Origin: Balaenoptera acutorostrata
Lineage: Eukaryota; Chordata; Mammalia; Artiodactyla; Balaenopteridae
Reading direction: 5' to 3'
Length of the DNA: 64,000 nucleotides
Assembly: GCF_949987535.1 (NCBI RefSeq)
Contig: NC_080073.1
Coordinates: 24,610,116-24,674,115 of the forward strand
Shown here: piece after piece, positions 34,270 through 46,551 of the stretch
Layout of the letters: the number at the start of each line of letters is the position of its first letter
Numbering within the stretch: position 1 is the first letter of the stretch
The notes under the pieces: model-generated
Databases searched by the model: none
Told to the model about the DNA's origin: nothing
What the model saw: only the letters and a program-made list of their open reading frames with translations
Position numbers and translations under genes: made by a program

Positions 34270-35040
34270 AAAGGAAGGATTGAAGGTGTGTTCTAGCAGC
34301 TCAGGCAAGTTATATCCCTGTCAAGAGCTGCATCTCAAGAGCTGTACTGCCCTTTTACTAACATTCCAGGTTTATCTAATCCAAGGATGTACTTGCTCAT
34401 AACACTGCAAGCATAACATACTTTTCCAACGTGCTGAATCAGTTCTGTTATTTTCCCTGTCTTTATTCTGGAACTCTTCAAAGTTCCTGAATGTTAATAT
34501 TGGTTAAAATATTAATATTTATAGAAGCTGGGTTTCTGTTTTCTTTGTTTTTCATTTTAAATCTGTTTCGTCAGAAGCAGCAATTGCCATACTTAGAGTA
34601 ATTAAAACGCTTTTCTAGAATAATGCAGTTAGTCCTAAGCTCTCTCAAGGCACCTTAGCCCTATTAAAGCTTCCTTACAAGCTTCTTCAGTGTTGTCTGC
34701 GCTGTAGTGTTTATCTGTCTCCACTCTTTCTTTGAAAACTTGAGAGACCATTGAAGCTGGATTATGTCTTGTATTGTCCACACTAATTAGGCTTGACGTC
34801 TATCTCAGAGACTGAGGGTTTTAATTTTTTCCCCTAAAGTTAAAAAACTACCAGCAAATAATCACTCAAGATTCAGTGTGTAACAAATAATCATGACTCC
34901 TGAGGCATAGCCAAAGTTCTCTCGATAAATAGCAAGTGCTATTTAAAAAAAAAAAAAGTATATTTAGTTTTACTTCAAGATCACACCGTGAAAAGACGAA
35001 GGGAGAATGAAAAATTCTTGAAAATTTTTTGGCCACGGCT
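34270..35040. other. Unique DNA, no gene seen
   Basis: AT-rich with no recognised repeat. Stretches such as 34560-34800 look unbroken and could be conserved non-coding DNA, but sequence alone does not show it. Confidence 0.35.
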
Positions 35041-35044
35041 AGCA

Positions 35045-35395
35045 CAAAGATCCTCAAACTGTGGCCCTCAGGCCAAATCTGGCTTGTGATCTGTTTTATA
35101 AGTAAAATTTTTTTTGTACTGCACGGCATGTGGGAACTTAGTTCCCTGACCAGGGATCGAATCCGTGCCCAATGCAGTGGAAACGTGGAGTCTTAACCCC
35201 TGGACTGCCAGGGAAGTCCCTATAAGTAAAGTTTTAATGGGACACAGTCATTCTCATTTGTTTCTGTGTAGTCTAAGGCTGCTCTCCCACTATAACAGCA
35301 GAATTGAGAGGTTAGGGTAGAGACTGTATAGCCTGCAGTGCCTAAAATATTTACTATCTGGCACTTTATTATAGATAAGATATGCCAACCCCTTG
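35045..35395 (-). mobile_element. hAT (MER1-type) miniature element, split by a SINE
   Basis: 'cctcaaactgtggccctcag', 'gccaaatctggcttgtgatc', then after the SINE 'gggacacagtcattctcatt', 'cctgcagtgcctaaaatatt', 'ttactatctggcacttta' and the right terminus 'tatgccaaccccttg'. This is the order of a common placental hAT miniature element, whose sense end reads like 'caggggttggca'. The exact name is uncertain. Confidence 0.75.
35112..35220 (-). mobile_element. Short older CHR-type SINE, minus strand, inside a hAT element
   Basis: On the minus strand it begins 'gggacttccctggcagtcc' and contains 'ggattcgatccctggtca', with no long CHR body. The 15-bp duplication 'tataagtaaaatttt' (35097-35111) against 'tataagtaaagtttt' (35221-35235) differs at one base. 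It is shorter and more diverged than the other copies, as in the CHR-1-like class. Confidence 0.88.
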
Positions 35396-37180
35396 GTTAG
35401 AGCATGAGAGTCAGTGTAACTGTCATTCGTAAGGTTTAAGCTTTATAAAGTATTCACATTGAATGACTAAAAATACCTTAATTCTGTTTCATGGTACATC
35501 TTAACTTGCTATTAGCAGGCTTGCCCCGCTTAGATTTCTCGGCGCTCAGAGCCAGTTCCCTTGGGAGACAAGGTGCCCCACTCCCTCCATGTTCTCTGTT
35601 TAGTAACCAAACACGCAACAGAAAAGTGCAGGATGAGGGCCAGGTTGACGCAGGCAAGGCCCGGGACAGAGGCCATGGGGAGGCCATGAAGTGAGGGCCT
35701 CACCCCAAGGTGACCTTAGGCCAGAAGGACTGAGCACTGTGGTGGCAGCTGAGGAAAAGGAAGGGTTGAGTTTTGAGAGTCCCTTATATATTCTAGGTCC
35801 TAGTCCAGTGTCAGATAGGTGATTTGCAAATATTTCCTCCCAGTCTGTAGCTTGTCCTTCCATAGAGCGAAAATTTTAAACTTTGGTTAGGTCTCATTCA
35901 CAGTTTTTCCTTCTATGGATGGTGCTGTTGGCCCTTCCAGGTCTTCTAGCCATGGCTTTCCTCTCATCCTTTTATGGTTATTGTACCTTCTAGCTTTAGG
36001 ATGTGGTCCAGGAAGGGAAAAACTTGGGACCCAAGCCGTGCTTTGTATTGTGGATGTGCAATAAATCCCAGATACTCTGGCCATTTTGTCCCAGGAGAAA
36101 GGAAGGGGATGGGTTTGCCTGGAGTCTGCAGGCTCACTGGAGCGCAGTCTGAGGAGAAGGTTGGAGAACTTCTCAGCCAGCGGGAGCTTTAAGCACGGTC
36201 TGGATCCACAAGGAGCTAGCATCACATAGCAGAAAATAGACTTGTTTTTGTCTATGTGGTACAGGTGCAGAAATATATCTGTGTAATCTATTTTCTTTAT
36301 CTTTTCCATAACTAGAGTCTCCTTTAGAGTGTAGAGAAGACAAACCGAGGGGAGGAACCAGGGACAGAGTGCCCTGGAAATGCAGTTCTCCCGGACAACA
36401 CAGCTCTCTAGCTGCTTCACCCAGGCGGGTGGTTGGTCAGATATTTGCTTCAGTTATTTTCTCTGAAATCATTATCTCTTCTAGATAGCACCCCAGATTC
36501 TTAGCTAACCCTTTGGAGTTAGCTCAGTGGTTATTTTAATCCTCCAACTTATCCATAGTCTCCTTTGGGACAAATACTTTGAATGGTGGTGCTTACAGCC
36601 AATACCTCAGCCATCCTCCTTTTATGATCAGTCAGAGGTAGGGGTTTGGTAATTTCTCAGTTCCATCTCACCTCTACCATCGTGTGATTTTGGGATTCAC
36701 AGTGGAAGGCAGTTGGTTTAATTACCTCAGGCTGTGCTGGTGAGAGCTCTTTTCATTAGTACCATTGTGTATAATTAACCAACTTATATATCAGTCATTT
36801 TATCCTTTGCCAGGGCCTGAGTAATTTTATTAAAGATGGTCACAGATAGAATCATCCCATATACCATCTGTCCTAGCTAAACTGGCTTCGTCCCTTCAGT
36901 TGAGCCCAGAGTGCCTAAATGGTATGAATCAGTTGAATGTGACCAAGCCCTGCCAGTAAATGCCAGCTTCAGTCTGTGGCTCTGCCTTTCAAAGTTCCTG
37001 TCTTCCTAAGCTTGGCTTCCCCAGAGTCAGCCTTCAAAGGGTTTCTCATCAAGGCAAGAAACCTGTTCAACTTAGCTGATTGCCTGAACAAATCATTAGC
37101 ATCAGAATTTAGCCTTATAAAGAACCAATTTTTTAAACTCAAAAACAGTACTTCTCCTACTTTGATGTGCTTGAGAATGA
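35396..37180. other. Unique DNA with a probable old L1 fragment
   Basis: About 35775-35940 resembles antisense L1 ('gatttgcaaatatttcctcc', 'tctgtagcttgtccttcc', 'cttctatggatggtgctg'). The window's longest open frame (35887-36420, minus strand, 177 codons) begins in that L1-like stretch and has no recognised domain. I see no gene. Confidence 0.45.
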
Positions 37181-37599
37181 ATCAGTGAGACAGACTTAAA
37201 ATACAAATTCTAGGGCCTCACCTCAGAGGTTTTGGCTTAAAAGGATGGAGTGAAGCTAAGAACGCTGTTTTAAAAAGGTACCTACAGGCAGTTGGGTTGC
37301 TCGTCCCACAAACCTCACTATTGCACAGACCTCTCACTATTACATCAAGGGGTGGAGGGGAATATATATATGTGTGTGAAAATAACGTATTTTTAGTGTA
37401 GAAAACTTGGCAGATGGAAAAGGATGAAGAAGAGAGTAAACATGGACCATAAGCTATCAATGAGAACATTTACCTCATTGTTAATTTCAGTTAGGGGGAA
37501 AGATGGTAAATCCTCCATTTCTTCCCCTTCTCTTGCCCTTTTCCTTCTTCCTTTTGTCTCCTCCCTCCTTCCCTTCTGTGTTTAAAATATGTAACTCTA

Positions 37600-38040
37600 T
37601 ATCCACTGATAATTTTTTTGAAATTCTCATTTGTAAGCTTCTTCTACCTAATGTCCCTTAAATATTTTCTAACACTGATACCTTTTCAACCATGTGCTTT
37701 TTAATTGCTGTCAGTCAGTCACTGGGGTGTAGGCTCATGAGGGCAGAGATCTTAATTTTGTTCACAGCTGAGCCCAGTGCCTATTACAGCACTCATAAGA
37801 GATGGTAAATATCGGCTGAGCAGTATCTGAACTTGTGAATCATAATTTATTTAACTAATCCTATATGGCTTGTCATTTAAGTTTCCACCCAATTTTTATT
37901 ATTGTAACACACTAGTGAACACACTTGTATACATACATGTATTAGTATATTTATCTAGCCACTTTCTTGAGAAAATTATACATCAAGGTGGAATTCTATA
38001 TTGAAGTGGAAATATCAGACCAAAGGGTGTTTTGATGAGA
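37600..38040 (-). mobile_element. L2 and L1 fragments, minus strand
   Basis: About 37705-37830 resembles an L2 3' end ('gtaggctcatgagggcaga', 'gagcccagtgcctattac'). About 37840-38040 resembles old antisense L1 ('cataatttatttaactaat', 'tttccacccaatttttatt', 'gaaatatcagaccaaaggg'). Boundaries are approximate. Confidence 0.5.
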
Positions 38041-39810
38041 AAATAAACCTATTCCACTTAACTGAAGCATGAAAGGAAATTTATTGAAGGACACAAGGAT
38101 AGCTTCTAGAACCCAAGAGCCAGGAAGAGAGCTGGGCCTCTTGGGGAACTTGACCTGGTTGGTAGAAATTCAGTAAGCAGAGTTCCAATTTGTCTTTCCT
38201 TGATTTTCTTATTTCCTTCTGTCTCTTTTTTGCGTCTACTCCATTTTCCTTCCCCTGCCAGCTAGCTTTCTCTGTTTTCAAATGTCCACGTGGAAAAATG
38301 GCCATTGCAGCCCTGACTTTATGGGATGTTTCAGCAACGGGGCCACAACCAAACACCTAGAATTTGTGTCTCAATTCTGAATACTGGGAAAGAGTCTCTG
38401 ACGGGGACCTAGCGTGGGTCAGCCAGCTCTGATGGGGGGGGGGGGGGGAGATCATGTGTTCCGCACAAGGAGGCAGGTCGATCCTGAGGGGCCTGGGGTG
38501 AGAAGTTGACAGGAATGGAGGAATGAACAGCACACACTGTAAGGGGTGTCCCTTGCTGAAGGATTGCATGTATAAAGCATGTTGATTTGGAACATTCTTT
38601 TATGACACCAGTCTCTAACTACGGTAGGATGGAAAGGTCCCCCTGCCCCGTGTTCCCCCAGGAGGCTGAGATTATTCGGTCGAAGAGTTATGAGGCTACC
38701 ATTTCCCTACTTTATTAGCTGAAGCTTAACATTTTTTATCCTGTAGTCGATTTAACAGAACTAGGACAATGTTATCCTATCAAGTTCTAATTCTTAGTGT
38801 TTTGGGAAAAATAGGCTGTGTTTTTGTCCTCTACGTTACCAATAATATGGCCATCCAATTTGGCTTTTAGTCCAAAGGAGGAGCATTACTAGACTTCAGA
38901 AGGGTTGGATTAAAAACTCACTGAGTCTTGGCTAATAAAAGGCTGATTTAGGCAGAACCATGCTGGGCAAATATTTTGCAAGAAGGCCTCAATGGACTTC
39001 CTTGTTCTTTTACTTTTTTCTTCCCTAATTATGTGAACTGCTGTAATTAAGAAAGCGTTAAGATCAAAATGTCAAACAAAGCATTCTATCATTTGTTTTT
39101 CTTTTTTTAAAATTATGGTCCAGTGGTCTTATAGTTGTTCCTGATCTTTTAACATTGTATCTTGATTTTTAAATGTTGGGTTTATTTGGTGAAATTAGGG
39201 TAATTATAAACTTGCTTTGGCTCTTAGGAAAGTTAGAACTAGTTTTTTCCCCCAAACCCTTGTTTGATCTTTAAGAAGAATAATCTTTCTGTTGGTCATC
39301 TTTAGTCCTGCAAGTTTTGAAATGAGAGGGATGCAGTATATTTATTACATTAGTAATGATGCTAAATGATTATGCTTTTAATAATAATGCTTCTTGTTCT
39401 GAGTGCTCTGGGCAAGACATCACTTTGAGGAATTAAAGATTTTTGTTTGTGTGCAAGATGCTTCCTTTTTGTGAAAAATAGAACAAAGACAGGAAATTTT
39501 GATGAAATTATTGAGGTTGTATACTGTTGAAGGACTTTATTAAAAGCAAGCCTTGTGATTTTTTCCCCCATTTGTAAAGTACTTCATAAATTTTACATAA
39601 TCCTCACCAATTTTGGGTTCCCGATGGCAGCATTAGGACCCTGAGGGAGTGAGACATTTACAAAATCAGCCTCTTGAGGTGTTTCTATCCGATTATTTAA
39701 TGTTTACTGAGCCCACGGGGTACTTGCTTGGACCATACACGAAAAAGGTTTTCTACAGTGGCCTTAGGGATTTGAGCATTGAGGCACCTTTTATTCAAAA
39801 TGACAGAAAT
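38041..39810. other. Unique DNA, no gene seen
   Basis: It contains a G15 homopolymer at 38434-38448. Frames at 38081-38356 and 38357-38569 (minus) have no recognised products. Confidence 0.45.
38434..38448. repeat. G15 homopolymer
   Basis: An uninterrupted run of 15 G between 'ctctgat' and 'agatcatg'. It could fold as a G-quadruplex and is slippage-prone. Confidence 0.95.
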
Positions 39811-39814
39811 GGCT

Positions 39815-39990
39815 CCCTAAGTTAGGGCTCAGAGATTCGAGTTTGATTTCTGAATTTTCCCTAGACTGGCTAGTTGGCTTTAAATTACCCAGACTTTCTG
39901 ATAATCATCTGCCTCAAGTGCAAAATGGGTCTTAATTAAACCTGTCAGGATTGGTTGAAGGATTAAATGGTACTCCGTGATTTGCAAATG
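39815..39990 (+). repeat. MIR-like fragment, plus strand
   Basis: 'gttagggctcagagattcg', 'tttgatttctgaattttcc', 'tctgcctcaagtgcaaaat', 'ggattggttgaaggattaa' and 'gatttgcaaatgg' follow MIR order weakly. Confidence 0.5.
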
Positions 39991-40769
39991 GAGGGGGTCT
40001 TGGAGCTAAGCAGAATGTCCCGTGACTTGTGACTGTAGGTTGTAGTCAGGATTTCAGCATCTGGGTCAGTCTCTTGTCTCCCCCAATAGGACTTCCCAAG
40101 GCCTTTGTTACCGCCTGCAGGAGCTCATGACCCAGGAGGATTAAGCATCCTTTGAGAATGGTGAGGAGGGAGGAACCCCATAGGATGGGGGTAGCCTCAC
40201 TAGTCCACAGGCTTGCGTTTCTTCCTTCCCTAATAACGAGGTGTTTTGGTCTTTTTGTTTTGTTTCTTTTTTTATTTTTTGTTTGTTTTGTGAGTTTGGT
40301 GCTTGGGGAATCAATAAACTTTTCTAAATTTTCCTTTTAGTCTCACTGAGCAAACCCCACACATGATTGGAGAAGGTGTCTTAGGCTAATGTTATTTTCC
40401 TTTGAGAATGTCCAATTTCTCTGAATATTGATTTACTTTCTGAGATGCTTCAGTTTGGTGTGAGTAGCAATACAGAGAGATGCAAACTGGAAGTAATTTG
40501 GAGGGAGCTACAGTACAGTTGATTTTATTACAGCAGAGGGTCTTGAGTGCAAGCTGGATTTGGTAGTCTTTCTTAGCAGTCCACAGATCTCTGTGACATA
40601 GCTGGCAGTAGGGCCTGTGAGGAGTGAATTTAGGTAGAACAAACTGAAAAAGCATCTTCCTGAAATAAATTACCTAAAGTGCTTAGGGAAAGGTGGTCAT
40701 GACTCATGTGAGTACTAGCAACTTGTTTCCAGAGGGAAGCAGCTGTTACAGTAGCAAAGAAATGATAAT

Positions 40770-40970
40770 TGGAATAAGAGAGGCCAGGTTTGGGGTCCAA
40801 GTATTATTACTGAGTTCATGACCTTGGCTAGTCCATTCTCCTTTTTGAACCTCAGTAGTACTATTTGTAGGATTGGAATGAGAACCCCTACCTCGTGGGA
40901 TGGTTGTGGGATTGCTAGGACAAACTGCATATGGAAAACTCTTTGTAAAACTTTAAAGTGCTTTTTCACC
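40770..40970 (+). repeat. MIR, plus strand
   Basis: 'ggtttggggtccaagtatta', 'tgagttcatgaccttggct', 'ttttgaacctcagtagtact', 'cctacctcgtgggatggttg' and 'ctttaaagtgctttttcac' give the MIR order. Confidence 0.75.
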
Positions 40971-40989
40971 TACATGTGATTCGTGAGTC

Positions 40990-42440
40990 CTGCCCACATG
41001 GGCTTTTGGAGACTTCTTGCACAGTTGAGTGACAAAGTATGTTAATTACTTTCTAAGGTTTCTAGTCTGACCTCAAGGAAATTCAGAAGAGTCTAGAAAA
41101 TGTGGAGGAAAGGAAAAATGCAGCTTCCAGACTTGCAGGCCATTGCAGCCATGGCTCCCGCAGGATCTAGCCTAAATAAACATTTTTTTGTGATTGGCTC
41201 ATCTTTACCTCCTTCACCCTTGTCAGTCTCTGTTCCATACTTGGTTTCAACTATATTAAACTCTGTTATTTCTTGACCTTGCTAAGCTATCCTGCTCCCA
41301 AGCTTTTGTACAGGCTTTTTTTTTTCCTTTTTTTTTTTCTGCCAAGGGTATTTTTTCTACTTATGTCAGTGGCTAGATCCTGCCCTTAAATTTCAGCTGT
41401 ATTATCCACATCCATTTATAGTTATTAGTAACCACCCAAGGTTAAATTAGGTGTTCAGCCTCTGTGTTCCCATAACACCACCTGCCTACCCCTGACATTC
41501 CAGGCTCTTTTGTTAGCACCCATTTCTGTTTGTCCATCTGGTCTACAAGGCTGTGTGCTCCCAGAGGGCAGGGAATGTGCCCTTTTTGCTGTCATGTCTC
41601 TAAGCACCTAATATAGCCTCGAGTTACATGGAGTAATTTTTAGGTATATAAATGAACGACATGTGAGGGTTAGTTTCCTTGTTGTTCAAGTACAACGTGT
41701 TTTGGCATTCTATTTAAAGTTTCTGGGCTGCCTAGAACCGGCTAAACATAACATCTTTGTTTTGACAGTAGACTCTTCAGTATAAAATGGCAGAGGAAGA
41801 CTTTTCAAGTTGAGTTTATTGTTTGGTGATCGAGTTTCTTGTAGAGTGTGTTGCTATGAAAGTGCTCCAGTGCCTGATAAACTCAAGGTGCCTTGAAGAT
41901 GACTGGGGTCTGTGTCTGCAATAGCTCATCCTCCACCCATTTGTTAATCCCAAATGAAAAATCAGTCTAAAAAAATCATGCCTAATTTTTACTGTGGCTG
42001 AGCTTAGAGGGAAATAGAATATTTGCAAGTAAACATGGCTTCTGGGCAGGGAATAGGACCAGTATTGTTATTGCTCAAAATACTATTCTGATGTCAGACC
42101 GTTTGAAATATGAGATGGTTGGATAGGAATGTGGCTTCTTCTAATGAAATGTTCTGTGCTTGTGGTTTATTGAGAGGTGCATTGATTGAAGAACTTTAAA
42201 TAGGAAGACCAGAGATAAAGCATTGAGAGAGGTGTGTCAATCAATATTAAAGGATTTCTTGGCCAGAGGAATTATGTTTAACACCACAGAGTGTCTCTAT
42301 GAATGTGTTTGGGAGATACTTATTAAGTGAAATGACTGTAATATTTTATTCATTTGTGGTATGGATCAAGGGAAATATTTTGATCTGGCTTCCAAGGCAT
42401 AGTAGATAAAACTTGTTTTTTTTTCCTTAAATTTAAGAGC
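40990..42440. other. Unique DNA with one L2-like piece
   Basis: About 41530-41650 resembles an L2 3' end ('gtgctcccagagggcaggga', 'ctaagcacctaatatagcc'). The remainder shows no recognised feature. Confidence 0.45.
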
Positions 42441-42444
42441 TGTG

Positions 42445-42560
42445 GATTTCACTCAGTCATTCATTTCTCTGATTCATTTAATGAATATTTATTGGGTGCC
42501 ACTTACACCAGAATTTGTTCTAATGGAAATAGCAAAGAACCAGAGACCAAGTCTTTATAA
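42445..42560 (-). repeat. L2-like fragment, minus strand
   Basis: 'cagtcattcatttctctga', 'aatgaatatttattgggtgc' and 'aaagaaccagagaccaag' follow antisense L2. Confidence 0.6.
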
Positions 42561-42929
42561 CATGTTTCATTTCTTGTAATGATCTTGTTTGTCTCAGTGA
42601 ATTTTATGCTAAATAAATAACTTCGTATAATGTGTTAGATAACAAGAAGAGAAAGAAATAATGTGATACAATATCATCCATAGTTTCTCTGATTGAGGCT
42701 GAATTTAAACATTTACTTTTTATCTGTGTTTAAGTCATGATTTTCTAAACCTGTCACCTACTCTGGTCACACTTTTGGCTTAGATGTATTGGATGAAACA
42801 TACTAATACTCCACCCCCATCCCCAACAAAAAGCGGGGAATGAGATCAAACTGGTAAACATTACCCAGGTAATGAATGTATTGACAGAACCTTCTCGATC
42901 TGTAGCTATGAAGAAAGCACCCTCTTGTG

Positions 42930-43050
42930 GTTGCCTGTGGTTTTAAATTATTTTTCAAATATCTGCTTCCTTATTTAAAACTGTGGAGTAATTCATGAAT
43001 ACGTATGGAGTACAGAATGGTACATTAATTATATCTCAATGAAGTTTACA
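42930..43050 (+). mobile_element. Old L1 3' terminus, plus strand
   Basis: 'aatggtacattaattatatc' followed by 'tcaatgaagttt' is the typical old L1 3' end. A second L1 piece in the opposite orientation follows at 43085. Confidence 0.5.
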
Positions 43051-43084
43051 ATGTGATTTAACTTCTGTACTCCATATGTTTTCA

Positions 43085-43740
43085 TTTCTCTTGTGTGTAT
43101 ACCTAGGAATGGAACTGCTGGGTCATAGGGTAACTCCGCGTTTAACTTTTTGAAGAACTACCAGACCGTTTTTCAAAGTGGCTGACCCATGAGGGTTCCA
43201 ATTTCTCCACATCCTCACCAATACTTGTTATTAAAGCCTTTTTGATTTAAGCCATTCTAGTAGATGTGAAGTGGTATTTCATTGTAGCTTTGATTCACAT
43301 TTCCTTAGTGAGTAATGATGTTGAGCATCTTCTTATGTGCTTATTGGCCACTGTGTATCTTCTTTGAATAAGTGAATATTTAAATTCTTAAACCAGTTTT
43401 TAATTGGGCTGTCTTTTTACTGTTTTTTTGTTTTTTTTTTTTTACATCTTACAGATAATGGATCCTAATCATTACATGATTTGCAAATATTTTCCCCATT
43501 CTATGGGTTCTCTTTTCACTTTCTTAATAGCATCATTTATAGCACAAACATTTTTAATTTTAATGTAGTCCATTTTGTCTGTTTTTTTCTTTAGATGCTT
43601 ATGCTTTTGGTTGTAGCCAAGAAAACATGGTTTAATGAAAGGTCATGAAATTTACTTCTGTTTTCTTTTAAGAGTTTTATAGTTTTAGCCCTTACATTTA
43701 GGCTTATGATCCATTAAATCAATTTTTACCAGTGGCCCAG
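43085..43740 (-). mobile_element. Old L1 internal fragment, minus strand
   Basis: 'tatacctaggaatggaactg', 'gctgggtcatagggtaactc', 'tccacatcctcaccaatac', 'tgtgaagtggtatttcattg', 'gatttgcaaatattttcccc' and 'gttgtagccaagaaaacatg' give antisense L1 order over about 650 bp. All frames are broken. Confidence 0.8.
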
Positions 43741-44103
43741 TAGTAATTGCATTTTCCTCATAGTTTGTGAGGACTTAATGAGACAGTACTTATATCTGGA
43801 ACATAGTAAACACTCAACAAATGTTAATTGTTGTGGTTATTGAACTTGAAAACAGATCAACTTTACTAAAATAGAGTCCTTCAAAGTATTAAGATTATAC
43901 CTTAAACTATAATAAAAGCAAACTTCAATTACTCTGGAAGGCAGATATTTTGTGGAAAATAATCATAATAATAACATAAACTGTTCATCTAACTTGTGAT
44001 TTTTTTTTTTTTTGCTAGAAAATAATCCCATGTAATTCTTTTAAAAAGAGTTTATATTATTCCTTGGTTTAAGAGGTTTAGAAAAAACTCATTAGTTACT
44101 CCC

Positions 44104-44595
44104 TGTATTAATTTCCTTTTTACTGCTGCAAACAATTATCACAAACTTAGTGTCTTAAAACATACACATTTTAAAAAACATACAAATATATGATTTATTC
44201 CAGTTCTATAGGTTAGAAGTCTGACAGGGGTCTCACTGGGCTAAAATCTGGTTATCTGCAGGGCTGTGTTTCTTTCTGGAAACTCTAGGGGAGAATCTGT
44301 TTCCTTGACTTTTCCAACTTCTAAAGGCCCTTTTCTTCTGTCGTCACAACCAACAATGTTGCATCTTTCTTCCATAGTCACAGCTCCCTCTGAGTCTTCT
44401 TCTGTGCTTCTCTGGTCCACTACTAAGGGCCCTTGTGATTAGATCTGGGCCATGTGGATAATCCAGGATCACCTCACTATTTTAAGGTGCTTTACAATTA
44501 GCAACCTTCATTCTTCTTTGGCATGTATCATATTCTTATGTTCTGGGCATTAGGTCGTGGATATCTTTGGGGGCCGTTATTCTGCCTTTCACGCG
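44104..44595 (-). mobile_element. Antisense MaLR/ERVL-type solitary LTR (MLT1-like), second copy
   Basis: It shares with the copy at 4184-4776 the order 'actgctgcaaacaattatc', 'ctcactgggctaaaatctgg', 'actctaggggagaatctgt', 'tggataatccaggatcacct' and 'gggggccgttattctgcc'. It is also a solo LTR. The two copies are clearly diverged, so both are old and independent. Confidence 0.7.
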
Positions 44596-44599
44596 TCCT

Positions 44600-45380
44600 A
44601 ATTATAGTGTCTGCCAGCTGTGACTGCACAGTATTTCCCTTTGATAGCCGTGGGTTCTAGACTTGGGACATGTGAGGAACTGACATGAAAGGTATCCCAT
44701 CCCAAACTCTATGAGACAGTGAAATCTGCCAATCTGACCAGGGGGATGCTCTTCTCACGTGTCTCTGTTTTTACAGAACCATTCGCAGTGAGGGGCTCTC
44801 CAGTCAGATGGTTCAGCCTCCCACTGACCCTGTGACTTAAGGCAAGCTATCTAAACTGTGTTTTTGTAGCTTCTGAGGGAGGGGCAGGGTGATGGAGGTT
44901 AATCAGAATTGAGCTCAGACCATTACCAGGTCCCTTTCATGGCGGTTGTTTTCATTATGGATGTTGCCAGTATAGCCGCTGAAGCTGTTATGATCCTGTA
45001 ACAGCATCTCAGTCATGAGATGAAACTGAATTACCTATAATGTGAGTTTAATGTCAAGTCAATTTCATTATATCCTTGGTCTTTGAAAAGCTGCTGTTGC
45101 TATATAATTAGCATTTATAATAATTCTTTTAATGAACCTATTTCTATGAAACAAACTATTTGGTTTAAAAAAAAAATTGACTCCATTCCCTGATCAGGGT
45201 AGATAGGGGACTTGGGAAGATGAAACAATCAAATGCTCAGATAATCAAAGGAAACCCTTAGCCTAGTGCCTGGCGCATTGAAGTGCTCAGTGAATGCTAT
45301 GAAGTATCTTATGATGTACCAATATTTGTTTTTGAGGATGCTATTGGCAGGCACTATTCTGTTTTCCTTCCAAACTTATA
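44600..45380. other. Unique DNA, no gene seen
   Basis: A short 'gcctagtgcctggcgcattg' phrase at about 45260-45300 resembles an L2/MIR terminus. Otherwise nothing is recognised. Confidence 0.45.
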
Positions 45381-45384
45381 AAAA

Positions 45385-45620
45385 TAAATATGGAAGCACT
45401 GAAACATAAAAACTAAAAAGTACCGAAAAAGTAAAATTCATCTGTAGTCGAAGCCCTTATAAAATAAGCAGTGCCAGTACCTCCTTCTGCCCCAGGTGGG
45501 CTAGACTCTTTTCCTCTTCTCTCATCAGCCCCCTTCTGTGAACCACTGTTAATAATTTGATACCCATCCTTCCTTAATTTTTCTAAGATTTTACAAACAA
45601 ATCCACACATGCCTTTAAAA
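45385..45620 (-). mobile_element. Old L1-like fragment, minus strand
   Basis: 'taaaaactaaaaagtaccg', 'agcccttataaaataagcag', 'gaaccactgttaataatttg' and 'cccatccttccttaattttt' follow an antisense old L1 (L1ME-like) order. Confidence 0.55.
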
Positions 45621-45629
45621 TATACGGTG

Positions 45630-46540
45630 GTTATTCATCCAATTGATCAAAGTAATGATTTACTTCAATGTTAGGATCTTTTATTTAGAAAAATGGATTC
45701 TTTCTTCAAAGAGGAACTTTAGTTCAGCTGTTAACACTTTCTGACCTTGTGTAATCTTGAATATGAGTATTAAAAGTATCCGTGAATAAATGTGCAAATT
45801 AGCCCTCCAAGACTCTTCTTTTAATGGTTTCCGATCTGGTGTGTTCATCCTTAGTAGTGTGGGTATAGAACTTCTACTCTAAGCCTTCTTTAGTGTTTCT
45901 GCGAGTCCTTAAGACAAGTTAGTAATTTTAGCATTAAGTGTTGATTTAAAGTACTCTGTAAAAGTTTGGTAGGGTGAGTATTTTTGCCTTCCTGCTTGCG
46001 TGTTGGGTGGCTGTAGACTTGAGTAAATCTTTATTCCTGCCTCTTCCTGTGACACATTAAGTTGACAGCGTCGTCTCAAAAGGCGCCCCCTCTTTTTCAG
46101 GTTATCAAATATGTTACAGCTTTCATTCCCCCCCACCCCCTTCTTAAATGCTGTGATTTGCGTGACAATTCAGGCTCCCTTCACAAGTAATGGATAACAG
46201 ATCTAGCTAGTAAGAAAATGGCTAGAGTTACTTGCTACTGCCTTGGCTTAACAACATTCTTGTCACTTTCAAAAGATGGATCTTTTTTGGAGACCTTAAG
46301 GAATCAAGATCTTTTCCTTTATGGTGTGAGAAAAATTCACTAGACCGTGACTAAAAAAAAGGCTTGTGTTCCCACAGGTGAACTATCCATCCAACTAGAC
46401 CTATAAATCTTAAGTTGAATGTTTCTGGGAAGGGGCAGAGGCTATCAAATTAGGGGATAAATCTATCAAGTGACCGTGCAATTCCTGCTATTAGAAAGCA
46501 TATTTAACTTTGCCCTTGCAAAGTTTAATTTTAAATTGTT
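45630..46540. other. Unique DNA, no gene seen
   Basis: No recognised repeat. The minus frame at 45909-46136 has no known product. Confidence 0.45.
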
Positions 46541-46551
46541 TAGCAATTTCT

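Noticed and set aside
35887..36420. Longest open frame in the window (177 codons, minus strand)
   Set aside because: It begins within an antisense L1-like stretch, has no recognised domain, and shows no splice or promoter context. A frame of this length is expected by chance in 64 kb on six frames with locally higher GC.
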